DNA from: Entonaema liquescens
Taxonomy: Eukaryota > Ascomycota > Sordariomycetes > Xylariales > Xylariaceae
Assembly: GCA_902805475.1 (NCBI GenBank)
Contig: CADCSX010000006.1
Span: forward strand, 1,364,001-1,428,000
DNA length: 64,000 bases
Direction of reading: 5' to 3'
Below, piece by piece: positions 14,511-24,297 of the stretch (positions are counted from its first letter, which is position 1; every line of letters starts with the position of its first letter). A model generated the notes under the pieces. It made no database searches and was not told the DNA's origin. It saw nothing but the letters and a program-made list of their open reading frames with translations. The translations under genes were made by a program, and so were the position numbers.

Positions 14511-14996
14511 CTAGGCGAATACGTGCAGCCCGGCTACGCTAATGCCGCTTTGCATCCCCGCAGCGGGTAGGGCAAGCCTATCGTCGCCTACTCGTGGGGT
14601 ATGCGCAGTCAGGTTGAAGCCCGGAAACAGGATATAAGCTGACCAGAACCTAATTTCCTCGGGGTTGATGAGGTTAGGAACAAAGCCCGAGCCTAGCTGA
14701 TGACCACAAGGCTGTATACAACAACTGTTTGCGAGCTTGCGTCTTGTGTACCATGGGCGCCCGTAAGCCACATACGGCATAAGATTCCGGGCGACTTGGT
14801 GTCACGTATAGTCAGTCTTGTCTCTGCAATAGAAGGTTGAAATATCAATATCTGGGCTGACGGAGCCCAGAATGTCATCTGAGTAATCAAATAACCATCC
14901 CTCGGGCGTATGGATCAGCTTTGCGGGTTCTACTCCTGGCCAGACACAAGCAAGATAGAGAGGGTGGCTAAGACATGACATCGTTACCAACACCAT
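14511..14996 (-). pseudogene. Possible decayed coding fragment, family unknown
   Basis: Three staggered minus-strand frames follow one another. One carries PAKLIHTPEGWLFDYSDDI (from about 14950). The last contains NPEEIRFWSAYILFPGFN and VGDDRLALPAAGMQSGIS and ends at 14511. The composition is protein-like, with aromatic and acidic clusters and few rare codons, but no start, intron pair or family can be fixed. The frame changes suggest a degenerate gene. This is weak evidence and I give it only as a candidate relic. Confidence 0.2.
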
Positions 14997-17729
14997 GCCG
15001 GTCGGTAAGAAGAATCCTACGTTAATTGCTAGAGAGCCGGGTTGGTGGCTCTACCGTTCCTTAATAGAGTATGGGATTGACCTCGTATTGTAAAAACCCG
15101 AACCACATGATGAACGAGATGGAGAGGGAGAGGGGAAAAATAAAAGGGGCGGGAATAAGAAAAGGTGTTATGCATATTGGGAATTTCTTTCGTTCGGACC
15201 ACTGACGAAGCTCAGCGGGATCGGGCCGCGGGCCTTAGCTGCATCTTTCCAAGCATCTTTCCAACCATTGGGCATTGGGCATTGGGAATACCACCTCCTA
15301 CTCACGGGAACTTAGTAAGATGCAACCGACAGTCTGGATCCAACTTGCTAAAAGCTGGTTGAAGGGTCAGCGCTAACGCATGCCCTCCGATGCAGGCGAT
15401 AGAAACCGTTTAACTGGATCGGCCCGGACCAGTTCGTTCCCAGTAACCAATACGATCTTCATGTCTTGCATTTTCACACAGTCCCACGTCCCACGTCCCA
15501 CTCCGCAAACCTATCCGGTTACGGGAGTCGGGCGGCGCTGCGTGGATACGGACTGAATGAATGATATCTCTGAATGCAGTAGGTATTGCGTAAGCTTACC
15601 CATCAGGCGGGTAACCTATATCTATGTTCACGTACAGGTTTGACGTCTGTTGGTTAGTTAGTTGATCCCAGCCTTAAGAAGACTACGTTATATCTCTATC
15701 TGATTCTCTATGCATATGCGACCTGCGCCCACCTTCGGACTCGAGGGGTAAAAAAGTGTGGATGGGATGGGATGGGATAGGATGGGATGGGAGGGATGTA
15801 ATGGGGTGTGATGGATTTCCAAAGTATTGACGTATAGGGCTGGCATGAGCGTGGGGGCTGCCGTATAAGGCCCCGAAGAAGACGAACATAAGCCTCCTCG
15901 TAAGGCATCAATGCTGCGACTCGGCCAATATTTCCAGCTCTTCGGTGACCGGCGTGCGGTCTCTATTCGCATCGAAGCAAGGCATGGTTATATTCAGCGC
16001 CACAGGGTCATTTCTGCTACCGAGGATGAGGAGAAGGAGACAGATCATTTTGATAACCCGAGGCTGTCACGGAGCACAGCAGATGGCGGGCCGAACTCCC
16101 GGCCAATATATCTTTGGGGAAGAGTAAGCGAGATGCTGCGTAACTCAAACCTTTACTCCGGCTGTGACCAACAACTACACCGCCGCAGATCCTAAAGTGA
16201 CGACAACAATGCCAACACCGGCGGCAGCTTCGGGAGAGCTATCACACTCATGCGATCGCCCGAGTGCCGTTTTTGTGAGTCATTATTGCCTTTGCTGCAC
16301 GGATCTTGCACTGAGATATTCTCGGGGCACTCTCTTCGTAGGTAATGTCGTAGGTGATGGCACCAATATGGCGCTGCGGAATTTGATGAGTATTTCGAGA
16401 TGATGATAAGTATAATGATAACTTAAGAGAGAGAGAGAGAGAGAGTATATAAGTTAGAAAGAGACGGTGAAGGTTCCCCATAAGTCATCTAAGTCCAGAG
16501 ATTAGTGCATGTGTTTAGGGCGCATGGTGGCCCGCCAGGAAGCTTACCAAGGTAGACATTAATATACTAGATTTAGAAGCCTGATTTATATAGTTAATGA
16601 ATTGATATTTCGTGAAATTCCTTTTAGTGTTTTAGTATTAGCTTGATTTAAGTCTTCTCCTGGCTTCTGTTTACATAGATGCTCGTTCTGAGTTTCTGTC
16701 ATGATGTGAGCATGTCAAAGGAGAACAACGTTATTATTGCGCAACTATAAAGCTAGGTAGTTAAAATCATGAAACTACCTATTGATCAATTGATTCTCTG
16801 TTTTGGATGTTTTGGTGATCTCTCTGTGGACTTTCTAATAGTTTTTGGACATCCTACTTCCCCTGGGTATTAGGTGTATTATGACTTTGCCACTACTACA
16901 TCAAGTTCCTACGGCTTTTCTATTATTCTATAGCGTACTTAGTTAAGTATCTAGTATGACATGTGTCGTGAAAAGCTTGACGAAGTTAATAAGCATGAGT
17001 GACTACTATGCTGAAGGTAGGACGTGATAGACTCTAGGGGTTAGGTGCTCTGACTTATCTTAACATTGAGTTGCAATCAGAAAGCAAAATGTAACTGTAA
17101 GGCAGAGTAGAGTCGAGTGCGACTTCAAGGGGTATTGCGTGGGTTCTATATATAGACAGTCGCTAGGATCTTCCGTGATGGTAGGTATGATGTTACTTCG
17201 AATGGAACTTAGAAGGTTCGCGTAGAGGTTACCCTGAGATACATCAGATGGATAATAACACTCAGAATATACATCTGCCTTCCTAGGACCCTAGCGAGAT
17301 TTTTAAGCCTCTTTTTTAAAGCTAGATTGTTTCCATATAACAGGTGGGTATATTGCATCATAGTGATCGTCTAGATGTAGGTATAGCATAATGAATAAGC
17401 ATGGTTAGGTGTAAGAAGTTGGATGTGAAATATAGCATATATAGGTATGGCTACCTCTGGGTTGCTCATGGCTTCAAGGTCTTCGCAATTAGTATAGAGA
17501 GTTGAGTTACGCTAGGTAACTACTCCGTACTAGTAGAGACTGAGTCTTAGCCCTGATATGAAAACACACATCCGCCCCCCTACTCCCCCCGATCTACTAT
17601 CTTAGAAGAGCAGCTTAGGTAGCGAGAGATGTCCCAAAAAAGCCAGGCCGCTCGTAATAGCTCTTCCTCCTAGCCCCGATAGGAAATAGCCCAGCCCTAG
17701 TCTGATAGACTTACACCAAAAAAGTAGGC
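14997..17729. other. Intergenic, gene-poor, with simple repeats
   Basis: No gene is recognised. There is a GGGAT-type minisatellite at about 15760-15795 and a GA repeat at about 16427-16446. From about 16.5 kb the DNA becomes rich in A+T and TA steps, like a decayed repeat. The reading frames near 15.7-15.9 kb with Ser-His-Pro-Ile repeats are translations of the minisatellite and not genes. Confidence 0.5.
15760..15795. repeat. GGGAT-type minisatellite
   Basis: About six imperfect copies of a five-base unit (GGGAT/AGGAT) stand in tandem on the plus strand. Confidence 0.8.
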
Positions 17730-17734
17730 AAAAA
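17730..17734 (-). terminator. Pol III T-run terminator of the 5S gene
   Basis: Six bases after the 3' end of the 5S gene the minus strand reads TTCTTCTTTTTG. The run of five T fits the simple RNA polymerase III terminator. A second run of six T lies about 10 bases further on (17718-17723). Confidence 0.6.
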
Positions 17735-17740
17735 GAAGAA

Positions 17741-17858
17741 CGTACAACACCGGGTATTCACTGGTCGTCACCGACCCAATTACTAATCCAGCGATATCCA
17801 GTTTATCTAGGGGAGAGCGAACGGGATCCCGAGTTCTCTCGATTCTATGGTCGTACGT
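17741..17858 (-). rRNA. 5S ribosomal RNA gene, divergent copy
   Basis: This 118-base stretch has the full layout of a fungal 5S rRNA. It starts ACGTACGACCATAG, has the GATCCCGTTCGCTC segment in the middle, then TTAGTAATTGGGTCGGTGA, and ends GTTGTACG. The two ends pair (CGTACGAC with GTTGTACG, one G-U). The helix IV hairpin is GGTCG-GTGA-CGACC, where the usual Neurospora/Aspergillus form, as I remember it, is GGTGG-GTGA-CCACC, so both strands have changed together. Helix II also keeps about seven of eight pairs with altered bases and has one G-G mismatch. A TATA-like site lies about 26-29 bases upstream and T-runs lie just downstream. 5S genes are dispersed singly in Sordariomycetes. The number of differences leaves open a pseudogene or minor variant. 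Confidence 0.75.
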
Positions 17859-17880
17859 GAAGGTTGGGGGTGTTGTTGTG

Positions 17881-17889
17881 ATCTATATC
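17881..17889 (-). promoter_or_regulatory. TATA-like element upstream of the 5S gene
   Basis: The minus strand reads GATATAGAT here, placing TATA about 26-29 bases before the first base of the 5S RNA. Filamentous ascomycete 5S genes are known to use an upstream TATA element in about this place together with internal boxes. The function in this copy is inferred. Confidence 0.5.
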
Positions 17890-18490
17890 ATATCTCAGGG
17901 AAACCAGGGAGTTGAGTCGGCATGTTTGGATCTACCTCCTATCTGACTCAGGCTATCTCGTAAAGCATAACTCCTCGAATGTAAAATAGCATGAGAAGAT
18001 CTTCTTCAAGGGTACTATTCAACATTCTGGATGAAAATCCCAATGGTACCTATTGTCGTGACTCTTGTGAGTCCCTGGTAGATGGGACCTAATACAAGCG
18101 CTTCGACCTGGCTCCAAATAGACAACTAGCATCCTTAAGAAGAATATGTGGCCATACCATAACCCTAAATAATATTCACTATATTCTATAAGAAGTGCGT
18201 AGAGAGAACTTGGCTGCCTTCGTCCTGTATGTGTAGGTATAATGGATTTGATGATTATATAGTCTGAATATTGTGGTTCTTGGGAGTTACTGGTGAATTC
18301 AATCTAAGCGAATAGATCTACGGAAGGTAAGGATCTAAAATGTAGGTAAAAGGTCATATGCTGAAGAAGTCTCGAGACGATTTCGTAAGTATAGAAGTTT
18401 CATCCTGTCGGAATAATATCTAGAGCCACGCGACCATCAAGCGCAACACACTTAGAGCCTCATAAAGGACCATTAGCATAACCAGGGGTA
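17890..18490. other. Spacer between the 5S gene and RIB7
   Basis: No reading frame or RNA is recognised. The part next to 18490 should hold the 3' untranslated region of RIB7. Confidence 0.5.
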
Positions 18491-19447
18491 TTAATCTCGT
18501 GATGCTATATTTCCACACATGACTAAATCTTCTCCAAGGGGCATGTACGTTATGTTTGTAAGTCGAGCTACGGCACTCGGGCTACCGTTGGCATCGGTAC
18601 TTCGAGGTGGAGAAACGAAGACGCTCCCCTGACCGAGCCAAGTAGGCGCAATAGTTATTATGACCGAGTCAATTAGCTGTGAGTTTTCCTGAGAAAGGAG
18701 TGAGTTGATCACCTCGCCGCCGCCCTCGACCATGATACTCCGCAAGCCCTCGTTCCGCACAGCTGCTAAGATAGAGCGCCAATCGAAACGACGATTGGCC
18801 GAGCCTACACCGGGTTCAGTGCTTTGAGGTTGGGTTAGGGTGATAAACTTCCCGCCCAGATCTTGCAATAATTTCTTCTTGTCCTCCGGAGGGTTATGTA
18901 CAGCTGTTATGATGTACGGAGCTAAGCCTTTGCCTGCTCGAGCCAGGTTCATCACTTTGCTCTCGGAAGTGAAATCCCAACGTAGTTTCGGGTCAACAAC
19001 TATGGGCCGTGGCTGACGCGCAGTGATGGCCTTATTAGTCTCATCGATCTGAGATCGCTTAGTCGAGAGAGAGGCGAGTCCTAAGAGAGCACCGACACCA
19101 GCGGTATCACCAGTTGGTGAAGTCTCCAAGGACGGAGCGTCAGCGGCGAGACGACAATTCAGTCCTGGATCATCAGCGATAGCCGTCCCAACTCCAACCA
19201 AGATGGCGTCATGGCGACTACGGAGATAATGGGTCATAGCTTTCGATCTCGGGCCTGAGAGGGCTGTCCTAATACCCGGTCCGAGCGAGAGTGCAGAATC
19301 GAGCGAAGTGGCAAATGTCAGCGTAACAAAAGGTGGCTTAGAAGATGAAGATATATCCTTGCTGTCGGATGCTGATGGTGAGGGTGGTAGATGAGGTTCA
19401 AGTCTCATTGCCGCGATGGACGGCAATACTAAAGAAGACTCAGCCAT
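18491..19447 (-). CDS. RIB7: 2,5-diamino-6-ribosylamino-4(3H)-pyrimidinone 5'-phosphate reductase
   Basis: An NADPH-dependent reductase that reduces the ribosyl side chain of the diaminopyrimidinone to ribityl in the second step of fungal riboflavin synthesis. It has one exon and 318 residues, longer than the yeast enzyme (about 244) because of a Ser/Pro-rich N-terminal extension and a spacer around residues 105-135. Diagnostic stretches are PPFVTLTFATSLDSALS (about 39-55), the nucleotide-site segment DAILVGVGTAIADDPGLNCR (about 79-98), PRPIVVDPKLRW, and the C-terminal glycine motif SIMVEGGGEVINSLL. The start at 19447 is the first ATG; a second in-frame ATG 13 codons later is possible. It is transcribed divergently from the gene at 20948, about 1.5 kb away. 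The family is clear. Confidence 0.93.
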   Translation of the reverse strand: MAESSLVLPSIAAMRLEPHLPPSPSASDSKDISSSSKPPFVTLTFATSLDSALSLGPGIRTALSGPRSKAMTHYLRSRHDAILVGVGTAIADDPGLNCRLAADAPSLETSPTGDTAGVGALLGLASLSTKRSQIDETNKAITARQPRPIVVDPKLRWDFTSESKVMNLARAGKGLAPYIITAVHNPPEDKKKLLQDLGGKFITLTQPQSTEPGVGSANRRFDWRSILAAVRNEGLRSIMVEGGGEVINSLLSQENSQLIDSVIITIAPTWLGQGSVFVSPPRSTDANGSPSAVARLTNITYMPLGEDLVMCGNIASRD

Positions 19448-20947
19448 TTTCAGGCTTTTTTCGTGTTGGGAATCAACTTGTCAACTTGTTAACTTAGCTA
19501 GTTGTGAGATAGCTATATTAATGAGGTTGCCTTAGCGTATGTATTGTTATTGTTATTGTTAACTATTGTTATTGTAAAGAGAAGAACATTGAATAATATG
19601 AAGTTGATTGTAATCCCTCGGATAGTGCAAAGAACTATTGATCCGTTGAAGCGAACTTGAACCTTTTTTTTATTTTTTTTATTTTTTTAGTAAATAAATG
19701 GATTTCCATTCCTCCTATGCACAAACAGGGATATACTTGATTCCCATGACCTGTCGATGCAACTGTAGAACTGCAAAACTATCGAGAACAACTTGGACGT
19801 GCATTATGCATCTGTCGTTTCTTTCGAATACCTGTTTTATAAGTCTTAAGCCGAGGTTTAAAGCCTGGTAAAGACACTTTCATATTTAAAGGGTTTATAC
19901 AATCAATAATGATTTAACGTTTGCTCACTTGTGAGATTCGCACAATAAAAGCGCATGATGGTGTGAGCCAAACCAAAGTGATAAGATAAGTCGTCTGTTC
20001 AACTCTTATCATTTTCGCTATGTTTTCCGATTTGTTGTATTTAACTTCTCATTTCTTATTTGGAATAATGAGGCGAAAGAGGCGTTGACTTATTTAAATG
20101 AGGCGCTAGTACTTCCATCGTTGTGCCGAATTATGCACAGCCACATATTCTCATAGCATTGATGGGCTGCTTCAACAATTAGGTAGAGAAGACTAGGTAT
20201 CTGGGGTACCTATGTACCTAACCTAGGTAATTGTAATCAATTATACAGAGTTTAGTACCTATCAAAGCTGTGACGCAGCTTATCCGAACTCGCGATTCTT
20301 AAAACATCTCACGACGGAGGTATCCGACTCGATCCACCTCTTCTATTCTTTCCCTGCAGTAGCAATACTTTCTTTTTTTTATTTCTTTTCTTTTTTGAAT
20401 GCAAAAGCTATTCCAAATAATTAACTAAATCCGCCAAGGTCACACCTTTTCCTCCGCCAAGTCGCGACGCCAGATCAACCATTCACTTTACTCCATCCGC
20501 GCGTCCCCCTGACGCTCCGCCACATCTCTCCAAACCCAGCTCTTTGTATCGCCCAAGGCCCAAGGCTCGGCGCCAACAAAATATAACAGCCGGGTTTCCG
20601 AGCGAAGCACGCACTCCTTCTGTTCTCCATTATTTGTACCACGCGAACCAAAACTCCCCGACCCCCAAAAAAACACCCTTCCTTTTCCATCTTCCAAACC
20701 ACACGTTCCCTGGTGGCTCGCCCTATCAAATCAGATTCATCAGAAAACGATCGGCCAGCCTTATAATAACCCGAACCCTGTTGCATCGGAACCGGAACCG
20801 AAAGCGCAAATCCAATCTATCTATCTATCAATCGTCCCCTTTAACGTACGGCGGATTTGTACGAGACGATACGATCCGAACCCTACGAGACAAACTAGTA
20901 CGCCCTAATTCCACCTTACCTTACCTTACCGTACCATCACCACCACC
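19448..20947. promoter_or_regulatory. Divergent promoter region between RIB7 and the CYSTM-like gene
   Basis: About 1.5 kb with no convincing gene. It holds a TTGTTA/TTATTG tandem repeat (about 19545-19577), poly-T tracts (about 19664-19688 and 20369-20396), a TAGGTA/GTACCT cluster near 20206-20232, and a CCTTA tandem repeat immediately before the ATG at 20948. The frame that overlaps the ATG region (20544-20951) has no family resemblance and is treated as leader sequence. Confidence 0.5.
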
Positions 20948-21274
20948 ATGACCGACAAAGGCGACCAGCCCCCCGCGTACGCGCCTCCGCCGCAAGCCCC
21001 TCAGGCCTCGTATCAGCAGCAACCGCCCTACGGCGGCCCCCAGCAGCAGCCCTACTACCCGCAGCAGCCGGGCATGAACTACGGCCAGCCGCCGCAGGGT
21101 AGCTATCCGCCTCAGGGCCAGTACCCTCCGCAACAGGGATACTACGGACAGCAGCCTGGTTACGCGCCTCAGGGCCAGTACCAGCAGCAGCAGCAGAGCG
21201 ATTCGCGCGACGGCTGCCTGGGTGTGTTACTCGGAGCGCTCGCCTGCTGTTGTTGTTTAGATTGCCTGTTTTAA
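20948..21274 (+). CDS. Small Pro/Gln/Tyr/Gly-rich protein with C-terminal cysteine-rich membrane module (CYSTM-like)
   Basis: A single-exon protein of 108 residues. Residues 1-87 are low-complexity, with repeated PPQG, YPPQ and QQPGY units like rhodopsin-tail or annexin-type repeats. The last 20 residues form a short hydrophobic module LGVLLGALACCCCLDCLF, the layout of CYSTM proteins, which are tail-anchored and linked in eukaryotes to stress tolerance. The run of four cysteines may be acylated. The ATG lies in a good context (CCACCATGACC) after a CCTTA-rich pyrimidine leader. It ends about 425 bases before the 3' end of the convergent monooxygenase gene. The architecture is seen; membrane anchoring and stress role are inferred from the family. 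Confidence 0.8.
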   Translation: MTDKGDQPPAYAPPPQAPQASYQQQPPYGGPQQQPYYPQQPGMNYGQPPQGSYPPQGQYPPQQGYYGQQPGYAPQGQYQQQQQSDSRDGCLGVLLGALACCCCLDCLF

Positions 21275-21699
21275 AGGGGGAAGGGAGAGAGGAGGAGAGA
21301 AGAGAAGTATGGAGTTTTAAGTTCTCGCAGAAGTCTGGGTGATAAGGGATGAGAGTGAATGACCAGCCATCTAAGAGGAATGAGCATGAGCACCTGATTG
21401 AGACCTGAAGAGGAGGTAATATAACTGCCTGGCAGTTCGAGCATACCCTCTTACCGCATCTACTTCACACCGAACGACGTGCCGGAGGGATTGACATGAT
21501 AAAGCATTGGAAGGGAGCCTGGCGTTTTTGGTCCTAAAGGAATAGGTTGTTTTGTAATTATGCCGCGTCATGCTATGCTATTTCTGAGTAGTCCACGACG
21601 ACAATCGCGTCAAGTCAATTCCATATACGCTCTGCTACTACTACATTTCACTATCATGCCCGTCCCTTTATACAATGCAATAAAACTAACTTCTAGCTT
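21275..21699. other. Convergent 3' spacer
   Basis: A purine-rich stretch directly after the CYSTM-like stop (about 21274-21305) probably belongs to its 3' untranslated region. No other feature is seen before the stop of the monooxygenase gene at 21700. Confidence 0.5.
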
Positions 21700-23189
21700 C
21701 TATGCGGTTATGCCGTTCGCATGTCCGTTCGTGACACCATTCGCCTGACCATTTTCGTGGCCATTAGCCTTACCTGTAAGCGTAGCGTACAACTCGTCGA
21801 ACCTCTCGTCGGTGTCTTTCACACAGTCATACGAGTAGATCATATGCTGGACTTCGGGACTGGCCCACTTATCAGGAATGGGCGTGCCCTTTTTCATACC
21901 CAGCGCGAACTGTCTATCTCTTTCCTCTTTCGCCTTACCCTCACCTAGGTGTAGCGATCGCGCCGAGGCCGCGGCCAGGTCGACCAGTATCGTCGTTCGG
22001 TCTTTCCTAAGTAGCTCATAGACTTTGAGTGCTTTGGAAAGGGCTTCTCTGTCTGAACCACCGCCGGGAGCGCGGCTTACCACTTCCGCTAGTACGGCGC
22101 CATCCTCGATGGCCATGGCAGCGCCCTGGCTAAGGTGTGGTAGCGTGGGGTGGCAGGCGTCGCCGACTAGAGCAACAGCACCATAGATCCAGGTATCAAG
22201 AGCGCTGTGGGAACGCAATCTCCACTCGCACACCTCTCCTTCGGGAACCATGTTTAGCATCTTTTGCACGATAGGGTGGAAATCCGCGTATACATTCAGC
22301 ATGGCGGACTTGCTACCACGTGTCGTGTATGTGATACTCGGGGCCTCGGCAAAGTTGACGTCGGGCTGGCACGTTGATAAGTTGTAGATGGTCTTGTTGC
22401 TGATAGGGTAAGCCACGATATGTCGTTTCTCGCCTATCCACCGCAGCGCGACGTCGGCGTCTAGGAGCTCGAGCAGTTCCGGGTCATGTTCCATCTGGGA
22501 CCGCGTAAGCATGATCCGGTATGCGGCCTGTCCTGTATCCTCAACGTCGCCACTGAGATTTAGGGTGCGGAGCAAGGCGGCCCGCACAGCAGATTTAATT
22601 CCATCGGCACCAAGCAGAACGTCCGTCTCCACCTCGTACGGTTCGCCGTTGCGCGGCTGTACCTTAAACACCGTCTTGTCCGGACTGAAAGACGTTATGT
22701 CGGCGAGTGACGACGAGAAATGGAACTTAATGCCTGGCTCCCTTTTGCATGCCTCATATAAGCCACCGGCTAGCGACGCGCGGTGTCCGGTGCAGTGAGG
22801 GTATCCGTACTTCTCGGCAATGTCGGGCATTTTGACGTGTACGAGTTCGCGGTTCGATGAGCCCTCACGGATACTCGAGGCTTTGATGTTAGTAGCCTCA
22901 GCGAAGATCTCGTCCCAGCAACCCCAACGGTCTAGCACCCGGGCCATGTTGGGTGCTAGCTGGATTCCAGCTCCGACAAATCCCAGGTTCGAAGCAGTTT
23001 CATACACATCAACGTGCTTGAATCCCTTCTTAGCGAACGCAAGGGCGCAGGCGAGACCGCCCATACCTATTACAAAGCGACATCAGTCGCTATACTTTTT
23101 GGTTTTCTTCTTTTTATGAATCATGTTTCTGGGCGGGATAACTCACCCGCGCCAATGACAGATATCCTCAAGTCCCTATAGTCGGACAT
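21700..23189 (-). CDS. FAD-dependent aromatic monooxygenase (salicylate hydroxylase-like)
   Basis: A class A flavoprotein hydroxylase that would use NAD(P)H and oxygen on a small aromatic substrate; the exact substrate cannot be read. The exons are 23189-23147 and 23066-21700, giving 469 residues. The intron (23146-23067, GTGAGT..TAG) splits the dinucleotide-binding motif: the joined sequence ISVIGAGMGGLACALAFAKK begins at about residue 9. Other marks are the segment VLLGADGIKSAVR (the DG motif) and GDACHPTLPHLSQGAAMAIED, which binds the FAD ribityl/pyrophosphate. Length and order match salicylate-1-monooxygenase-like fungal enzymes. The C-terminus carries a repetitive Asn-Gly-His/Gln tail (about the last 22 residues), which is unusual and probably disordered. 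It is convergent with the CYSTM-like gene. Confidence 0.88.
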
Positions 23190-24297
23190 ATCGACAATCC
23201 AGGCTGGGAACTAAGTGTATACGAAACAAGTGTTTATAGTGTAATGAAGTCTATGGTTTTAATGTTACTGAAGAAGAGAGTAAGTATTTGAAATGCAACA
23301 GTAAGTGAGGACACGATAGACGTAGTCGTAATCTCTCCCTAATGAAGGTCGGCTCCTAGACATAGTGACTATCAATAGAGAGCCGGACATTCTGCCGCTC
23401 TTCTTTTAGATAGTTATCCCGAGGGTTGTGAAGGAATCAGGCAAGTCTAGAAGTGGAATCCATAACCATAAGCCTTAAACAAGGGTGGGGGGGAGGTTTC
23501 TTTGATTGCCGGCTAATGAGGGGTTGTCCCATATCGCGATAGTGGATGTCGGCATTAGGCTGGTGGGTAGTAGGAGAATCATTTCGCCTTTTGTCGTGCT
23601 TTTCCAGGTTTTGTCCCATCAGCTTGGATTTATATCCTATCATAAACATCCATCGAATCCCCCTTTTTCTTCTTCTGCAAGTATTGCTTTAGTTGATATA
23701 TTGTCTCGGATCTTGTACCAGTATATACATGCGTATACATGCGTATACATGCGTATTCGACGATTATACCCTATGTAGGTAGTAGTAGTGGGTTTGATCC
23801 GTCGTACCATAACCGGGGATGTTAGAGGGACCGTGTTAGAGGAGGGTCCAGATGTTTGGAACTTGGATCTAAGAAAGATGCCGCTTCAATCTTTAAAATC
23901 TGCAACTTAGGTAATTTTATACAGGTAATTGCGTGATATGCCCGACTTTTTACACGTGATAATTGCAGCAACGTTTGTGTCTAATTTCAGCAAGTGGGGT
24001 CTGATTTGATATTGTACATACCTACGTAGGTAACTTAAGCACCGAACATCCGTGTTTTAGCTATTAGTGATTAGGTAGGTACCTGGTCTGCTGGTTATTG
24101 ATATCCGAATAGATAATAAGAGTTATCGATAAGAGCTTAGAATGCCTATTAATGATGTTCCCTACGCTTAGCTGATGCCAGCCCATTCCCATTGGCAACG
24201 CATAAAGAAGCTAGGAACCTGAGATGTCTCAACGTCTCAGTTGTTTCTCCCATCTTCAACTTTGAATGTATTTGCCTCTATTCTCCGAGGCGATAAC
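23190..24297. promoter_or_regulatory. Divergent promoter region between monooxygenase and UBC-like genes
   Basis: No gene is seen in about 1.1 kb. It contains a tandem repeat of ATACATGCGT (23725-23756) and several TAGGTA/TACCTA words (23775-23780, 24018-24033, 24072-24083). Confidence 0.5.
23725..23756. repeat. Tandem repeat, three copies of a 10-base unit
   Basis: ATACATGCGT is repeated three times head to tail on the plus strand. Confidence 0.85.

Noticed and set aside
15683..15972. Overlapping minus-strand frames with Ser-His-Pro-Ile repeats
   Set aside because: They translate the GGGAT minisatellite in several frames, so the open frames come from the repeat.
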